Notes: generated by a model not told the origin, from the sequence alone. 60,501 nucleotides of DNA from Puniceicoccales bacterium (GCA_031259665.1 JAIRLD010000035.1:1-60501); one strand, 5' to 3'; shown: positions 38,912 to 46,954, numbered from the stretch's first letter. Program-made: numbers and translations.

Positions 38912-38995
38912 TTTTTTTCCTCCTATTTCTTTGTTTTTTTATGAATTATATTTTTATTTTTTTATTTATTTTGCCTGTAATTGAAAATTTTTAAC

Positions 38996-40237
38996 CTACA
39001 ATTGAAAACGACGGGGTCCTATTTGGCGTCGATGGGCGAGGAGCGTTTTCGATTTACCCTCTCCCTCCTGCCTATCACCCGTTCCCGACGACGCATTCCC
39101 GTAGAGCGGTAACCCGGGCAATGCTACCCCTTCAAATAGATTTACCGCTGGTACATCCTGATGTCTAGGCTCCATATCTTCCGTTATCACAGCGGGATGT
39201 TCTCCCTTTTGTATTTTGGATTTGAGCGCCGAAATGATGACACCATTTGTCCGAGTGGTAGGTACCTTTCGAAGTATTTTCGGCATTTCCTCGTCGGCGA
39301 CCACCTCCGGAGATAATACTTCTTCCGCAGCCATGCTAAGCTCAGATTGCTGACCAGCCTTAATCTCCGAACCGGAACGCATTTTTTCAATATCCTTTGT
39401 AATCGCCTCTACCGTTCTCACCTGTGGAGATTTCGAAGGTTGGCCATTTTCCGTCCCGGCCTGTAAATCTTTTGTAATTACCTCTTGCTGGTCGACCAAT
39501 TGCGCTTCATTCTGAGGTGACGGATGCGCTTCAGGGATAGCCTGTGGATTTTGCGGAGATATGACAACTTTTAGTTGCTCCGCGTAGTGGCGTTTGAAAT
39601 CGGCATCGATGGAACGTTTTTCCTGGAGATCGGGCAATACAACGGCCGATGCCGCCTCTACCAAAGATTCACGCCTTGGTGCCACGGGTAAAGCGGGTAG
39701 GGTCATCGCTTTCTTTTGCTCTTGGGCTGTATTTTTCACCTCTTCTAGCGCCGCCGATAGGCGTTTCTGAATCGCTGCGATTTGTTCCTGTGCGCTTTGA
39801 TCAAAAATTGTATCCACATAAACTGCTTTAATTTTTTCTTCTTTTGTGCGTTTCATTAGTTTTTTAAGAATTTTCTCCGTTTCCGCCGATTTTTCAAATG
39901 GTAGCGGATCCCAACCGTTGCGTGGTGCTCCAAATTCCAATTCCAACTCCACCCGCTCTCGGGCTACACCGGCGATTATTTCGTCCAAGCTCTCCCGAAT
40001 GATCGGCATTTGGAAAAGTTCTTCCTGTCGCTCGGGTGTTAAACCGAAATGCGCAAAGAATTGCTCCGTCTCTTCGACGGTTTTCATAACCGTTTGCTCT
40101 AAGTCTTCCAGCGCAATGGGAGCTGTTTCCACTTCCTCCTCCGGTTCCTCATCGTCCGATAGAGGAACACAGCAACCTATCTTCTTTAGAAACTGTTCCG
40201 TTTGTGTGCGAATAAATTTTTCATGTAATGTTTTCAT
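38996..40237 (-). CDS. Uncharacterised 413-aa T3SS-operon protein
   Basis: No family recognised. Residues 1-60 are helical and then very acidic (SDDEEPEEEVE). About 60-200 is predicted helical and charged (KILKKLMKRTKEEKIK, IAAIQKRLSAALEEVK). About 200-330 is Gln/Pro-rich and probably disordered, and the C-terminus is basic (LLAHRRQIGPRRFQL). It starts 8 bases after the sctV stop behind a strong AAGGAG and ends 84 bases before the giant gene, so it is in the operon. By position it matches lcrR/lcrG of Yersinia. It could be a chaperone or regulator for the giant protein, a needle-length or gatekeeper factor, or a secreted protein; nothing in the sequence decides. Confidence 0.7.
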   Translation of the reverse strand: MKTLHEKFIRTQTEQFLKKIGCCVPLSDDEEPEEEVETAPIALEDLEQTVMKTVEETEQFFAHFGLTPERQEELFQMPIIRESLDEIIAGVARERVELELEFGAPRNGWDPLPFEKSAETEKILKKLMKRTKEEKIKAVYVDTIFDQSAQEQIAAIQKRLSAALEEVKNTAQEQKKAMTLPALPVAPRRESLVEAASAVVLPDLQEKRSIDADFKRHYAEQLKVVISPQNPQAIPEAHPSPQNEAQLVDQQEVITKDLQAGTENGQPSKSPQVRTVEAITKDIEKMRSGSEIKAGQQSELSMAAEEVLSPEVVADEEMPKILRKVPTTRTNGVIISALKSKIQKGEHPAVITEDMEPRHQDVPAVNLFEGVALPGLPLYGNASSGTGDRQEGEGKSKTLLAHRRQIGPRRFQL

Positions 40238-40245
40238 AATTCTCC

Positions 40246-42351
40246 TTATGTTACGGCAATTCTTCCGAGGGGTTGTATGGTAATCTCTTCGGTGAGTTCC
40301 TGGTGGGAGAGTACCGGCAATTCGTATAACTCTAACTCAATTAATTTACGGACGTAGCGGCGAATATCCATGGAAGTGAGCAGTACGGGACGATTCGTCT
40401 CCTGTGTGAAATCCCCCACCTCCTCCTTGACCGTGGTGACAATTTTCTTCGCCGTATTCGGTTCCAACGCCAAATAGCTCCCCGCCGAAGTCTGGCGAAT
40501 GGATTTGCGAATGACGTCCTCCGTACCGGGATCCAGCAAATAAACCCCTAAAATATTCTGTCCACCACTGTACTTGTAACTAATGTAGCGCTTCAAACTC
40601 GTCCGCACATAGTCAGCCAACAGTATGGGTTCCTTTTCCTTCTGTCCCCAATCGATGAGACACTGCATGATGAGGCGTAAATTGCGAATGGATACATCCT
40701 CTTGGACCAGTCGCTGTAAAACTTCTCCAATCTTTTGTACGGGTAATACGCGCTGGATTTCTTTGACTAACTCCGGAAAATTTTTCTCAAAATTTTCTAA
40801 AATAAACCGCGTCTCCTGTAATCCGATGAATTCAGAAGCGTACTTCTTCAGGATAAATGAGAGGTGGTAGGTCAAAATCTGGGGCGATGTCATGTAATTG
40901 ATGCTCGCTTTATCCATCTGCGGAATGAGATCCTTTGCAACCCATAGCGCTGGAATATTGGGTAAAAACGCTTTTTCCTCCTGGTAAGGGATGTTTAAAA
41001 TGCCGAGACTTTCCTTTGTCTCGCGAACCAGTACACTTCCCTTTAAAATACGTCCCTGGGAAACCGGTACCTCCTGCAAAAGAATCTGGTACATTCCATC
41101 CGTTAAATTTTCGTTGAAGCGCAGGTGAATTCCTGGGAATGGTACACCCAAATCGAAATATAACGCCCGCCGAACTTGGATCAATTGGTCATTGAGAACC
41201 ATTGGATCTACGGATTCTTCAATGGAAGTCGCCACATCGAGTAGGAGCGGCACTGTGACCGAGAATTCGCCTTTCTCCTCCTTAAATGTAGGCGTATTGG
41301 GTGCGATATCCGAAGGCAATCCGGTATTCTTAGCGACCTTAGCGATCTCGCCGCTACCTCCCTGCGGTTTTCCCTCCGTCTGCATCAGCGAGCGACCGGT
41401 CAAGATAGCCAAAGTACCAAGAGCTAAAAATGGAAATTTCGGAAACCCCGGGATGAGCATAAAACCAATAATAATGAATCCCGCAACAACCAGTGATTTA
41501 GGCTTCGATAGGAGCTGTTTACCGATATCATTGCCCAGGGGTTTCGCATCGCTGGAACTCACCCGAGTTACGATGACACCGGCTGTAATGGAAATGAGCA
41601 GGGAGGGTATTGTGGAAATGAGACCATCACCGATGGTAAGAATCGCATAGGTTGTGATCGCCTTATCCACCGACATACCCTTTTGAAAAACACCAATAAT
41701 GAGTCCTGCAACGATGTTAATGGCGGTCATGATTAACCCGGCAATGGTATCGCCTTTGACGAATTTCATGGCTCCGTCCATGGCACCGTAAAGCTGATTT
41801 TCCTGCTCCAAATCCGTACGCTTTTGCTTAGCCTGATCCGTATCGATGCTGCCTGCCCGCAGGTCCGCATCAATACTCATCTGCTTACCCGGCATAGCAT
41901 CCAATGTGAAACGGGCCGATACCTCCGAAACACGTTCCGCCCCCTTCGTGATGACGACGAATTGGACGATGAGCAAAATACCGAAGATAACCGCACCGAC
42001 GACGAAGTTTCCTTGGACGACGAAATCGCCGAAGGTGAAGATAATTTCACCGGCATCGGCGGTCAGCAAAATCATTCGCGTACTGGTAACGTTCAACGCC
42101 AAACGAAATAGCGTTGTAAAAAGCAGAATACTGGGAAAGGTCGATATGTGAAGCACACGCGGAATATACATCGCCAATATGAGCAGAGCGATACTCATCG
42201 ACAGGTTGAGCGCCAATAGCAGATCGAATAGAAATGTCGGAATGGGCACGATCAGCAACATAATAACGGCGACGACGACCAATGCTAAAAAGATATCGTT
42301 ATATTTCGATACCGTTGCCAACATGTGACTAAATTTTGTACTGAAGCTCAT
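40246..42351 (-). CDS. sctV: T3SS export gate protein SctV (FHIPEP family)
   Basis: 701 aa, as YscV/LcrD. The N-terminal membrane domain (about 1-320) has around eight hydrophobic helices. The FHIPEP signature is nearly perfect at 141-162 (RVSEVSARFTLDAMPGKQMS). The C-terminal cytosolic domain (about 345-701) forms the nonameric ring that docks chaperone-substrate complexes. The flagellar homologue FlhA is the only serious alternative; translocator and LcrH-type chaperone genes downstream, and no flagellar genes, favour the injectisome. It overlaps the upstream sctY-like gene by four bases (ATGA), so the two are translationally coupled. Confidence 0.93.
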   Translation of the reverse strand: MSFSTKFSHMLATVSKYNDIFLALVVVAVIMLLIVPIPTFLFDLLLALNLSMSIALLILAMYIPRVLHISTFPSILLFTTLFRLALNVTSTRMILLTADAGEIIFTFGDFVVQGNFVVGAVIFGILLIVQFVVITKGAERVSEVSARFTLDAMPGKQMSIDADLRAGSIDTDQAKQKRTDLEQENQLYGAMDGAMKFVKGDTIAGLIMTAINIVAGLIIGVFQKGMSVDKAITTYAILTIGDGLISTIPSLLISITAGVIVTRVSSSDAKPLGNDIGKQLLSKPKSLVVAGFIIIGFMLIPGFPKFPFLALGTLAILTGRSLMQTEGKPQGGSGEIAKVAKNTGLPSDIAPNTPTFKEEKGEFSVTVPLLLDVATSIEESVDPMVLNDQLIQVRRALYFDLGVPFPGIHLRFNENLTDGMYQILLQEVPVSQGRILKGSVLVRETKESLGILNIPYQEEKAFLPNIPALWVAKDLIPQMDKASINYMTSPQILTYHLSFILKKYASEFIGLQETRFILENFEKNFPELVKEIQRVLPVQKIGEVLQRLVQEDVSIRNLRLIMQCLIDWGQKEKEPILLADYVRTSLKRYISYKYSGGQNILGVYLLDPGTEDVIRKSIRQTSAGSYLALEPNTAKKIVTTVKEEVGDFTQETNRPVLLTSMDIRRYVRKLIELELYELPVLSHQELTEEITIQPLGRIAVT

Positions 42352-42752
42352 GATTTGGGTTTTGTTTTAGATTTAGGACAAGCGATAGCGAGACGAAGAT
42401 CCTGCTCCTGCATACCGAGAAAATGGGTATAGGCGGAACGGGCTTCCACGTCCCGTCCCATAGCCCACAAAACTTTACTTTTCAGGACAAAAAACAATTT
42501 ATCCAATTCCTTCGATTTGGGGAGCGACTCCGCCGATTGAAGGGCCTGTAATGCCGCATCGGGTGTATTCGATTTCAATGCGGCAAAGGTGAGTGAAAGA
42601 TTGATGAGCGAATCCTCCGGGAAATATTCCACGAGAATAAGCGCCAAAGCGAACGCATCATCAAATTTATTATAGCGCAAAAAAAGATAAATAAGAATTT
42701 CTAAAAATTCCTTTTGAGAATCATCCATAACATCCATCCGAACGCTAAACAT
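42348..42752 (-). CDS. sctY: YscY/SctY-like small TPR chaperone
   Basis: 134 aa, mostly helical with two TPR-like pairs (FLRYNKFDDAFALALILVEYFPED; KSKVLWAMGRDVEARSAYTHFL). In Yersinia, YscY is a small chaperone of YscX encoded directly upstream of yscV, and here the stop overlaps the sctV start. This context and the TPR pattern support the call; sequence identity to YscY cannot be judged by eye. No good Shine-Dalgarno precedes the first ATG; ATGs at 42737 and 42728 are alternative starts. It is the first gene of the T3SS transcription unit, and a terminator for the upstream array lies at 42824-42843. Confidence 0.65.
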   Translation of the reverse strand: MFSVRMDVMDDSQKEFLEILIYLFLRYNKFDDAFALALILVEYFPEDSLINLSLTFAALKSNTPDAALQALQSAESLPKSKELDKLFFVLKSKVLWAMGRDVEARSAYTHFLGMQEQDLRLAIACPKSKTKPKS

Positions 42753-42814
42753 ACGAATGAATAAAATTTTTGCAACTTTTTTTATTAAAATAATAAATCA
42801 GGACAAAAAGTTTA

Positions 42815-42843
42815 TTAAAAAAACGGGGATTTTCAAATCCCCG
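42815..42843 (-). terminator. Rho-independent terminator after the first array gene
   Basis: On the minus strand, CGGGGATTT / AAATCCCCG arms (42824-42843) are followed by seven T. It ends transcription of the 42902-43213 gene and separates the array from the T3SS operon. Confidence 0.8.
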
Positions 42844-42901
42844 ATATTCGTTTGAAAGATAAGATTAGACCTTATCAGATAAAAAAAATAATTTTCTTTC
42901 T

Positions 42902-43213
42902 TTAAAAGAAAATCTGTTCCACTGGATCATACCCTGAACCAAAATCTGAACCAAAATCTGAACCAAAATCTGAATCAAATGAATTATATTGATCTAGCCA
43001 AGGGTCGAATACCTCCTGTTGAGCCTGCGGTTGTGGCTGTGGCTGCTCTTGCTTTTGCGGCCGTGGAATTGTTGGCCATCCATACTCTAAAATCGTCTTT
43101 TGACGCTGTTGCCCAGTTCGATTTTGACTATTACTTGCACAGCAAATCGTATTAATTTCCATTATTCCGGTTGCATAAAGCGACCACAATATTGTCATTT
43201 TTTTTATATTCAT
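42902..43213 (-). CDS. Exported leader-family protein, 103 aa, with DFGS repeats
   Basis: Begins MNIKKMTILWSLYATGI: a basic start and hydrophobic stretch ending near CCAS, the leader shared across the downstream array. The mature part is polar and Gln/Pro-rich (QKQEQPQPQPQAQQ), followed by four tandem DFGS-type units from 12-base repeats at about 42938-42985. It ends VEQIFF. It has a GAAAGGAAAAAAT ribosome site and its own promoter and terminator. No known function; probably a secreted or surface low-complexity protein of the array family. Confidence 0.65.
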   Translation of the reverse strand: MNIKKMTILWSLYATGIMEINTICCASNSQNRTGQQRQKTILEYGWPTIPRPQKQEQPQPQPQAQQEVFDPWLDQYNSFDSDFGSDFGSDFGSGYDPVEQIFF

Positions 43214-43275
43214 ATTTTTTCCTTTCTATATTATTTTTAAGTTGATTATGAATTTCTCCTCAAACCAAAATAAAG

Positions 43276-43304
43276 ATTATCCATAACCCACCTTTAGGTT
43301 CCAA
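43276..43304 (-). promoter_or_regulatory. Predicted sigma70-type promoter of the 42902-43213 gene
   Basis: TTGGAA, 17 bases, GATAAT on the minus strand, in a block conserved upstream of other array genes. Confidence 0.55.
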
Positions 43305-43371
43305 AATAATTACGAATGAAAATTTTACAATTTTTTCTATTAAAATAATAAATTAAGACGAAAAAGTTCAC

Positions 43372-43400
43372 TAAAAATCGGAGATCCTAAAATCTCCGAT
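43372..43400 (-). terminator. Rho-independent terminator after the 43387 gene
   Basis: ATCGGAGAT / ATCTCCGAT arms (43377-43400) then a T-rich tract on the minus strand. The stop codon of the upstream frame lies inside the loop. Confidence 0.75.
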
Positions 43401-43830
43401 ATTCGTTTAGAAAATAAGATTGAACTTTATTGTGTAAATAATTCCCTTTTTTTTTAAAAAAACTCTGTCCATCCGAATCATAATACGTATCATAATACGT
43501 ATCATAATCTGAATTATTTGATCCAAAGCCGAGATTTTGCTGCTGAGCTTGTGGCGGCGGTTGAACTTGTGGCGGCGGTTGAACTTGCGGCGGCGGTTGA
43601 ACTTGCGGCGGCGGCGATCGTCGAATTGATGACTGTCTACCGGGGGAGATTCTCATTGGATACCTCTTACCGCTGCGCGTCTCATGGACTATTCCCGGGA
43701 TGCCATCATCCGTATCAAAATTTGGGACATTACGTCTAGTAGTACTAAAACTTGCACTACAAGTGTTCTGAATCCCAATCATTTCGGTTGCACAAAGCAA
43801 CCCCAATGTTATCATTTTCTTTATATTCAT
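43387..43830 (-). CDS. Exported leader-family protein, 147 aa, with QPPPQV repeats
   Basis: Begins MNIKKMITLGLLCATEM, the best-conserved version of the array leader, with cleavage plausible near CSAS. The middle holds a Pro/Gln tandem (four QPPPQV/A units from 15-base repeats, about 43553-43615) and a DTYYDTYYDSD repeat. By comparison with the 42902 gene, the ancestral stop was probably just after GQSFF; here a T7A9 tract keeps the frame open into the untranslated region and the terminator loop, adding about 20 residues. GAAAGGAAAAAAT ribosome site. Function unknown. Confidence 0.65.
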   Translation of the reverse strand: MNIKKMITLGLLCATEMIGIQNTCSASFSTTRRNVPNFDTDDGIPGIVHETRSGKRYPMRISPGRQSSIRRSPPPQVQPPPQVQPPPQVQPPPQAQQQNLGFGSNNSDYDTYYDTYYDSDGQSFFKKKGNYLHNKVQSYFLNEYRRF

Positions 43831-43892
43831 ATTTTTTCCTTTCTATATTATTTTTAAGTTAATTATGAATTTCTCCTCAAACCAAAATAAAG

Positions 43893-43921
43893 ATTATCCA
43901 TAACCCACTTCGAGGTTCTAA
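43893..43921 (-). promoter_or_regulatory. Predicted sigma70-type promoter of the 43387-43830 gene
   Basis: TTAGAA, 17 bases, GATAAT on the minus strand, in the same conserved block as 43276-43304. Confidence 0.55.
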
Positions 43922-43970
43922 AATAATTACGAATGAAACTTTTGCAACTTTTTTATTGAAATAATAAATT

Positions 43971-44063
43971 AAGACGAAAAAGTTTATTAAAAAACCGGAG
44001 ACTTGAAAATCTCCGATTCAACTTAAAAATTAATAAATAAAGATCTTTATTGCATTCGCCAGA
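43971..44063. repeat. 93-bp perfect direct repeat, copy 1
   Basis: Identical over 93 bases to 44952-45044. It holds the terminator hairpin CGGAGA/TCTCCG and the first bases of the conserved 3' tail module. Confidence 0.9.
43990..44015 (-). terminator. Terminator after the 44185 gene
   Basis: CGGAGA / TCTCCG stem (43996-44015) followed by six T on the minus strand. Confidence 0.75.
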
Positions 44064-44184
44064 GATTTACTGCATCCCATGTTCTTTTCCTCAAAAATGA
44101 AGACGAAGGGGCTATTCTTGGTCATCCCATATCAAACCTCCAGGTTCAACGCCGGGTTCTATATTGGTCAGACCTCTTCGCATC
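44053..44184 (-). pseudogene. Decayed 3' module after the 44185 gene
   Basis: Read on the minus strand just after the stop of the 44185 gene, one frame gives IEPGVEPGGLIWDDQE and then stops; another gives RTWDAVNLWRMQ and a stop. These match DIEYDVRPGDLVWRG and RAWNAAHFWRR at the intact C-terminus of the 45619-46770 gene. The module is present here but out of frame, so the coding sequence has been truncated or recombined. Confidence 0.6.
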
Positions 44185-44778
44185 TTATCGTCCGTATTCC
44201 GCCCTCAGCGCTGCCATATGTTGATCAAATGCATTGTTGAGTTCATCCCGTAGTCCATGTAACTCTTCCTTGATCAAGGTTTCTTGCCGAGCTAATTCTC
44301 TCTCCGCTGCAGCCTTTCGTTGATTGAATGCTTCCTCTAACGCAGCTCTTTGTCGATTAAATGATTCCTCTAATTTGGCTAATTCTTGATTGTGTATCCT
44401 TGCCAATTCTGCACTTTTTTCTTCTGGCGATAATCTACCGCTTTGTTGTGGATCATGCCAAAATACTTCTGCCCATTGATTGAATTCCTCAATCACTGTC
44501 CCTCTCAATTGATTAAATCGCTCATGCAAGTTTGCTTCTTCTTGGTTGAATTCTTTCCGTAATGCATCCATCTCGTACTCAAATCCCGAGTGTAGCAGCG
44601 TCATTCGTTCAAGGAAATCGTTGCTAAATTTTAAGTCTAATTCATTAGCCCACCTTCGTAAATCAGATTCTCTTTGCTCAAATGAGTACATCATAGGAGA
44701 ATATGTTCTGGATGCAGTCCCATTCGAAGCGCTACAACACTGTACCCAAGGCATTTCGGTCGCACAAAGCAACCCCAA
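44185..44778 (-). CDS. Leader-family coiled-coil protein with frameshifted leader
   Basis: The open frame begins at a TTG (GLLCATEM...), 197 aa. It is rich in FNQ-type heptads and Glu/Arg coiled coil (EEAFNQRKAAAERELARQE; repeated FNQ/FNR blocks at about 70-180). The expected family start is the ATG at 44799-44801 with the usual GAAAGGAAAAAAT site, but seven A follow (44787-44793 on the plus strand as T7), one base fewer than needed, and that frame stops at once (MNTKK). So the gene is either broken, switched off by a one-base slip, or translated from TTG without the leader start. Function unknown. Confidence 0.6.
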   Translation of the reverse strand: MGLLCATEMPWVQCCSASNGTASRTYSPMMYSFEQRESDLRRWANELDLKFSNDFLERMTLLHSGFEYEMDALRKEFNQEEANLHERFNQLRGTVIEEFNQWAEVFWHDPQQSGRLSPEEKSAELARIHNQELAKLEESFNRQRAALEEAFNQRKAAAERELARQETLIKEELHGLRDELNNAFDQHMAALRAEYGR

Positions 44779-44786
44779 TGTTATTA

Positions 44787-44793
44787 TTTTTTT
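44787..44793. other. A7/T7 homopolymer frameshift in a leader
   Basis: Compared with the paralogous leader at 43830 (AAAGAAAATG), one base is missing in this tract; restoring it joins the ATG at 44801 to the long frame. Confidence 0.75.
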
Positions 44794-44872
44794 GTATTCA
44801 TATTTTTTCCTTTCTATATTATTTTCAAGTTAATTATGAAATTTTTCTTTAAAGAAAAATTTTCACTTAAAG

Positions 44873-44902
44873 ATTATTCATAATCTCCTTTCGAGTTTCG
44901 AA
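44873..44902 (-). promoter_or_regulatory. Predicted promoter of the 44185 gene
   Basis: TTCGAA, 18 bases, AATAAT on the minus strand; aligned with the promoters at 43276 and 43893. Confidence 0.45.
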
Positions 44903-44951
44903 TATAATTATAAATAAACTTTTGCAATTTTTTTCATTAAAATAATCAATC

Positions 44952-45044
44952 AAGACGAAAAAGTTTATTAAAAAACCGGAGACTTGAAAATCTCCGATTC
45001 AACTTAAAAATTAATAAATAAAGATCTTTATTGCATTCGCCAGA
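44952..45044. repeat. 93-bp perfect direct repeat, copy 2
   Basis: Second copy of 43971-44063, downstream of the 45095 gene. Confidence 0.9.
44970..44996 (-). terminator. Terminator after the 45095 gene
   Basis: CGGAGA / TCTCCG stem (44977-44996) and T-run on the minus strand. Confidence 0.75.
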
Positions 45045-45094
45045 AATGCGTCGCATTCCATATTTTTTTCTAAAAAAACCAGTAAGGGAGGTTC

Positions 45095-45430
45095 CTAGGG
45101 TATAAGTCCAATATCCTCCTCGTTTGGAAATTTCTCGCCTGGAAGTTGGTTCCACACATATGCCAATATCCTTTGCCATTTTCTCCTAGCGCTATTCATA
45201 TCGTATCCTAAGTCTCGAACTTTATTCCATAAATATATCGACATTTTTTTTGATTTCTTGACTAACTGATTTCCAATATCTTTTGCGTCTTGTATTTTGT
45301 CCAATAAACAAATTGCTAACTGTAGCTCTTCTTCGGACAATGCTGATATTGGCATCGAATCACTCCCATTGGTACAGTTTAACAGATTTCCGGCTATAAT
45401 CATAGCCATCATATTTCTTTTTATATTCAT
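45095..45430 (-). CDS. Exported leader-family protein, 111 aa
   Basis: Begins MNIKRNMMAMIIAGNLLNCTNG, a second version of the array leader (IIAGNLLN) also found in the 45619 gene. The mature part is about 85 residues, helical and basic (KIQDAKDIGNQLVKKSKKM; SARRKWQRILAYVWNQL), and ends EEDIGLIP. The shared C-terminal module (WNATHFWRMQ then stop, about 45033-45065) follows outside the frame, so the gene appears truncated relative to the 45619 gene. AAAGAGA ribosome site; TTGCAA-N16-TATAAA upstream. Function unknown. Confidence 0.65.
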   Translation of the reverse strand: MNIKRNMMAMIIAGNLLNCTNGSDSMPISALSEEELQLAICLLDKIQDAKDIGNQLVKKSKKMSIYLWNKVRDLGYDMNSARRKWQRILAYVWNQLPGEKFPNEEDIGLIP

Positions 45431-45496
45431 ATCTCTTTCTTTTTGATATTATTTTCAGACTAATTATTCCTCTCAAGATTAAAAATCTGGAAATTG

Positions 45497-45524
45497 TTTA
45501 TAACCCCTCTTAAGCTTCTTGCAA
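45497..45524 (-). promoter_or_regulatory. Predicted promoter of the 45095 gene
   Basis: TTGCAA, 16 bases, TATAAA on the minus strand, 67 bases upstream of the ATG. Confidence 0.5.
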
Positions 45525-45558
45525 CCTTTTTTATGAAAAGACTGGACAAAAGCTCATA

Positions 45559-45583
45559 AAAAATCGGAGATTCGAAAATCTCC
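45559..45583 (-). terminator. Terminator after the 45619 gene
   Basis: GGAGATT / AATCTCC stem (45566-45583) with T-rich tract on the minus strand. Confidence 0.65.
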
Positions 45584-45618
45584 AATTCGCTCTAAAAATC
45601 AATTAATAAAGGTTTTTA

Positions 45619-46770
45619 TTACCTTCGCCAGAAATGTGCTGCATTCCATGCTCTTTTCCACCAAGATGGAGATGGAGATGGAGATGGAGATGGTTGTGCC
45701 TGCAGTAGGCCACGCCATACCAAATCCCCAGGTCTAACGTCGTATTCTATATCTTCTATCTGCAAAATAAATGGTTCTTGAGCCAGCTCATAAGGTCCAT
45801 TTTCACGCGCTACCTGACAAAAAAGCTCACGAACTTTCTCCATTGCCAATGTAGGATTGTTTCGAAATTCCTCATATCCCATCGCATACTCCTTGGCCAT
45901 ATCGTTGAAAGCAATGGTTGGTTCGATCGCAAAGTAAATTTGGGGAGGAATTGGCAGTTTTTTTAATTTAATGTCTGAGATCAGGTCTTTTCTTACAATA
46001 TCCCCTTCTCCGATTTCTTCCAATTCACCTTCTATCTCTAGCGTGCCTGAAATCCGAGCAACATAATATTCTTGTCCTCTGCTAGAACCACATAGTGCCA
46101 ATCTAGCAATTATGGTATCCAGTAGAGAGTTGTTTTCCCCTAGAGCACTTTCTGAAATACCTTCCACATGGATTACCAATTCCCCTTCGTCAATTTGTTG
46201 CCCTAAATGGTGTATCAGATCTCTCATATCTGGATCATTTCCCATCAATCGACATCTTACCTCCTGTGACGGACAGAATTCATCCATTGATATTCTATTC
46301 TCATGCTCAGCGAGCAAGAGTAGCGGAATAAGTAATTCGTTACCTTGGGATTTGAATCCACAAAACATTCTTCCATTTGACAAGAAACAGGCATTACCTT
46401 CTACTTCCATTGATGGCGATATCGATGTTGGTACCCATATTATTGATTTTTGTGCAGAACAGACATCCTCCTCTCCTCCCATTGATACTGGCAATCCAAA
46501 CATCAACGTTGGCGTTAATTGCACATTACCCTCTACCGCTGGTTCCAACAACGTTACTTGTACATCACCTTGCAATACTTTTATTGGCGTTGACGATATC
46601 GCCGTTGGCACTGGCGTTGCCCCCCATGTTGACGATACCAGATCAGCTGGCTCATTTCCAACATCCAATGGAATTCCCATGCCGAAACCGACCACAGCCG
46701 CATCGACGTAGTTTAATAGATTTCCGGCTATGATCATAACCATCACATTGCTTTTTATATTCATATTCAT
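45619..46770 (-). CDS. Exported leader-family protein, about 383 aa, with intact C-terminal module
   Basis: Start chosen at ATG 46770 (MNMNIKSNVMVMIIAGNLLN), because this matches the leader of the 45095 gene; earlier in-frame ATGs only add non-homologous residues. After the leader comes a mixed globular region (about 30-330) with no recognised domain, rich in Glu and beta-like segments. Then EDIEYDVRPGDLVWRG, a short SPSPSPSPS run from a 6-base repeat (about 45663-45692), and the terminal RAWNAAHFWRR. This C-terminal module occurs as out-of-frame relics next to three neighbouring genes, so this is the most complete member. Function unknown; export is inferred from the leader. Confidence 0.65.
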   Translation of the reverse strand: MNMNIKSNVMVMIIAGNLLNYVDAAVVGFGMGIPLDVGNEPADLVSSTWGATPVPTAISSTPIKVLQGDVQVTLLEPAVEGNVQLTPTLMFGLPVSMGGEEDVCSAQKSIIWVPTSISPSMEVEGNACFLSNGRMFCGFKSQGNELLIPLLLLAEHENRISMDEFCPSQEVRCRLMGNDPDMRDLIHHLGQQIDEGELVIHVEGISESALGENNSLLDTIIARLALCGSSRGQEYYVARISGTLEIEGELEEIGEGDIVRKDLISDIKLKKLPIPPQIYFAIEPTIAFNDMAKEYAMGYEEFRNNPTLAMEKVRELFCQVARENGPYELAQEPFILQIEDIEYDVRPGDLVWRGLLQAQPSPSPSPSPSWWKRAWNAAHFWRR

Positions 46771-46954
46771 ACCCATTTTCTTTTTGATATTATTTTCAGA
46801 TTGATTATGAATTTTTTCTTCGAATCTCAAAATTCCATCCGAAAATCATCCATAACCTCCTTCGGATCTTAGAAATAAGCACAAACAAAGCCTTTGCAAC
46901 TAAATTAGAGACTTTCCTGCGAAAATCTCCGATTCAACCTTGAACATTAATCAA

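Noticed and set aside
40246..42351. FlhA (flagellar) instead of SctV
   Set aside because: No flagellar genes are in the window, and the downstream genes are translocators and an LcrH-type chaperone.
44946..45179. 77-codon ORF overlapping the 45095 gene's end
   Set aside because: It arises from the conserved 3' module read in another frame through the 93-bp repeat; no leader or ribosome site.
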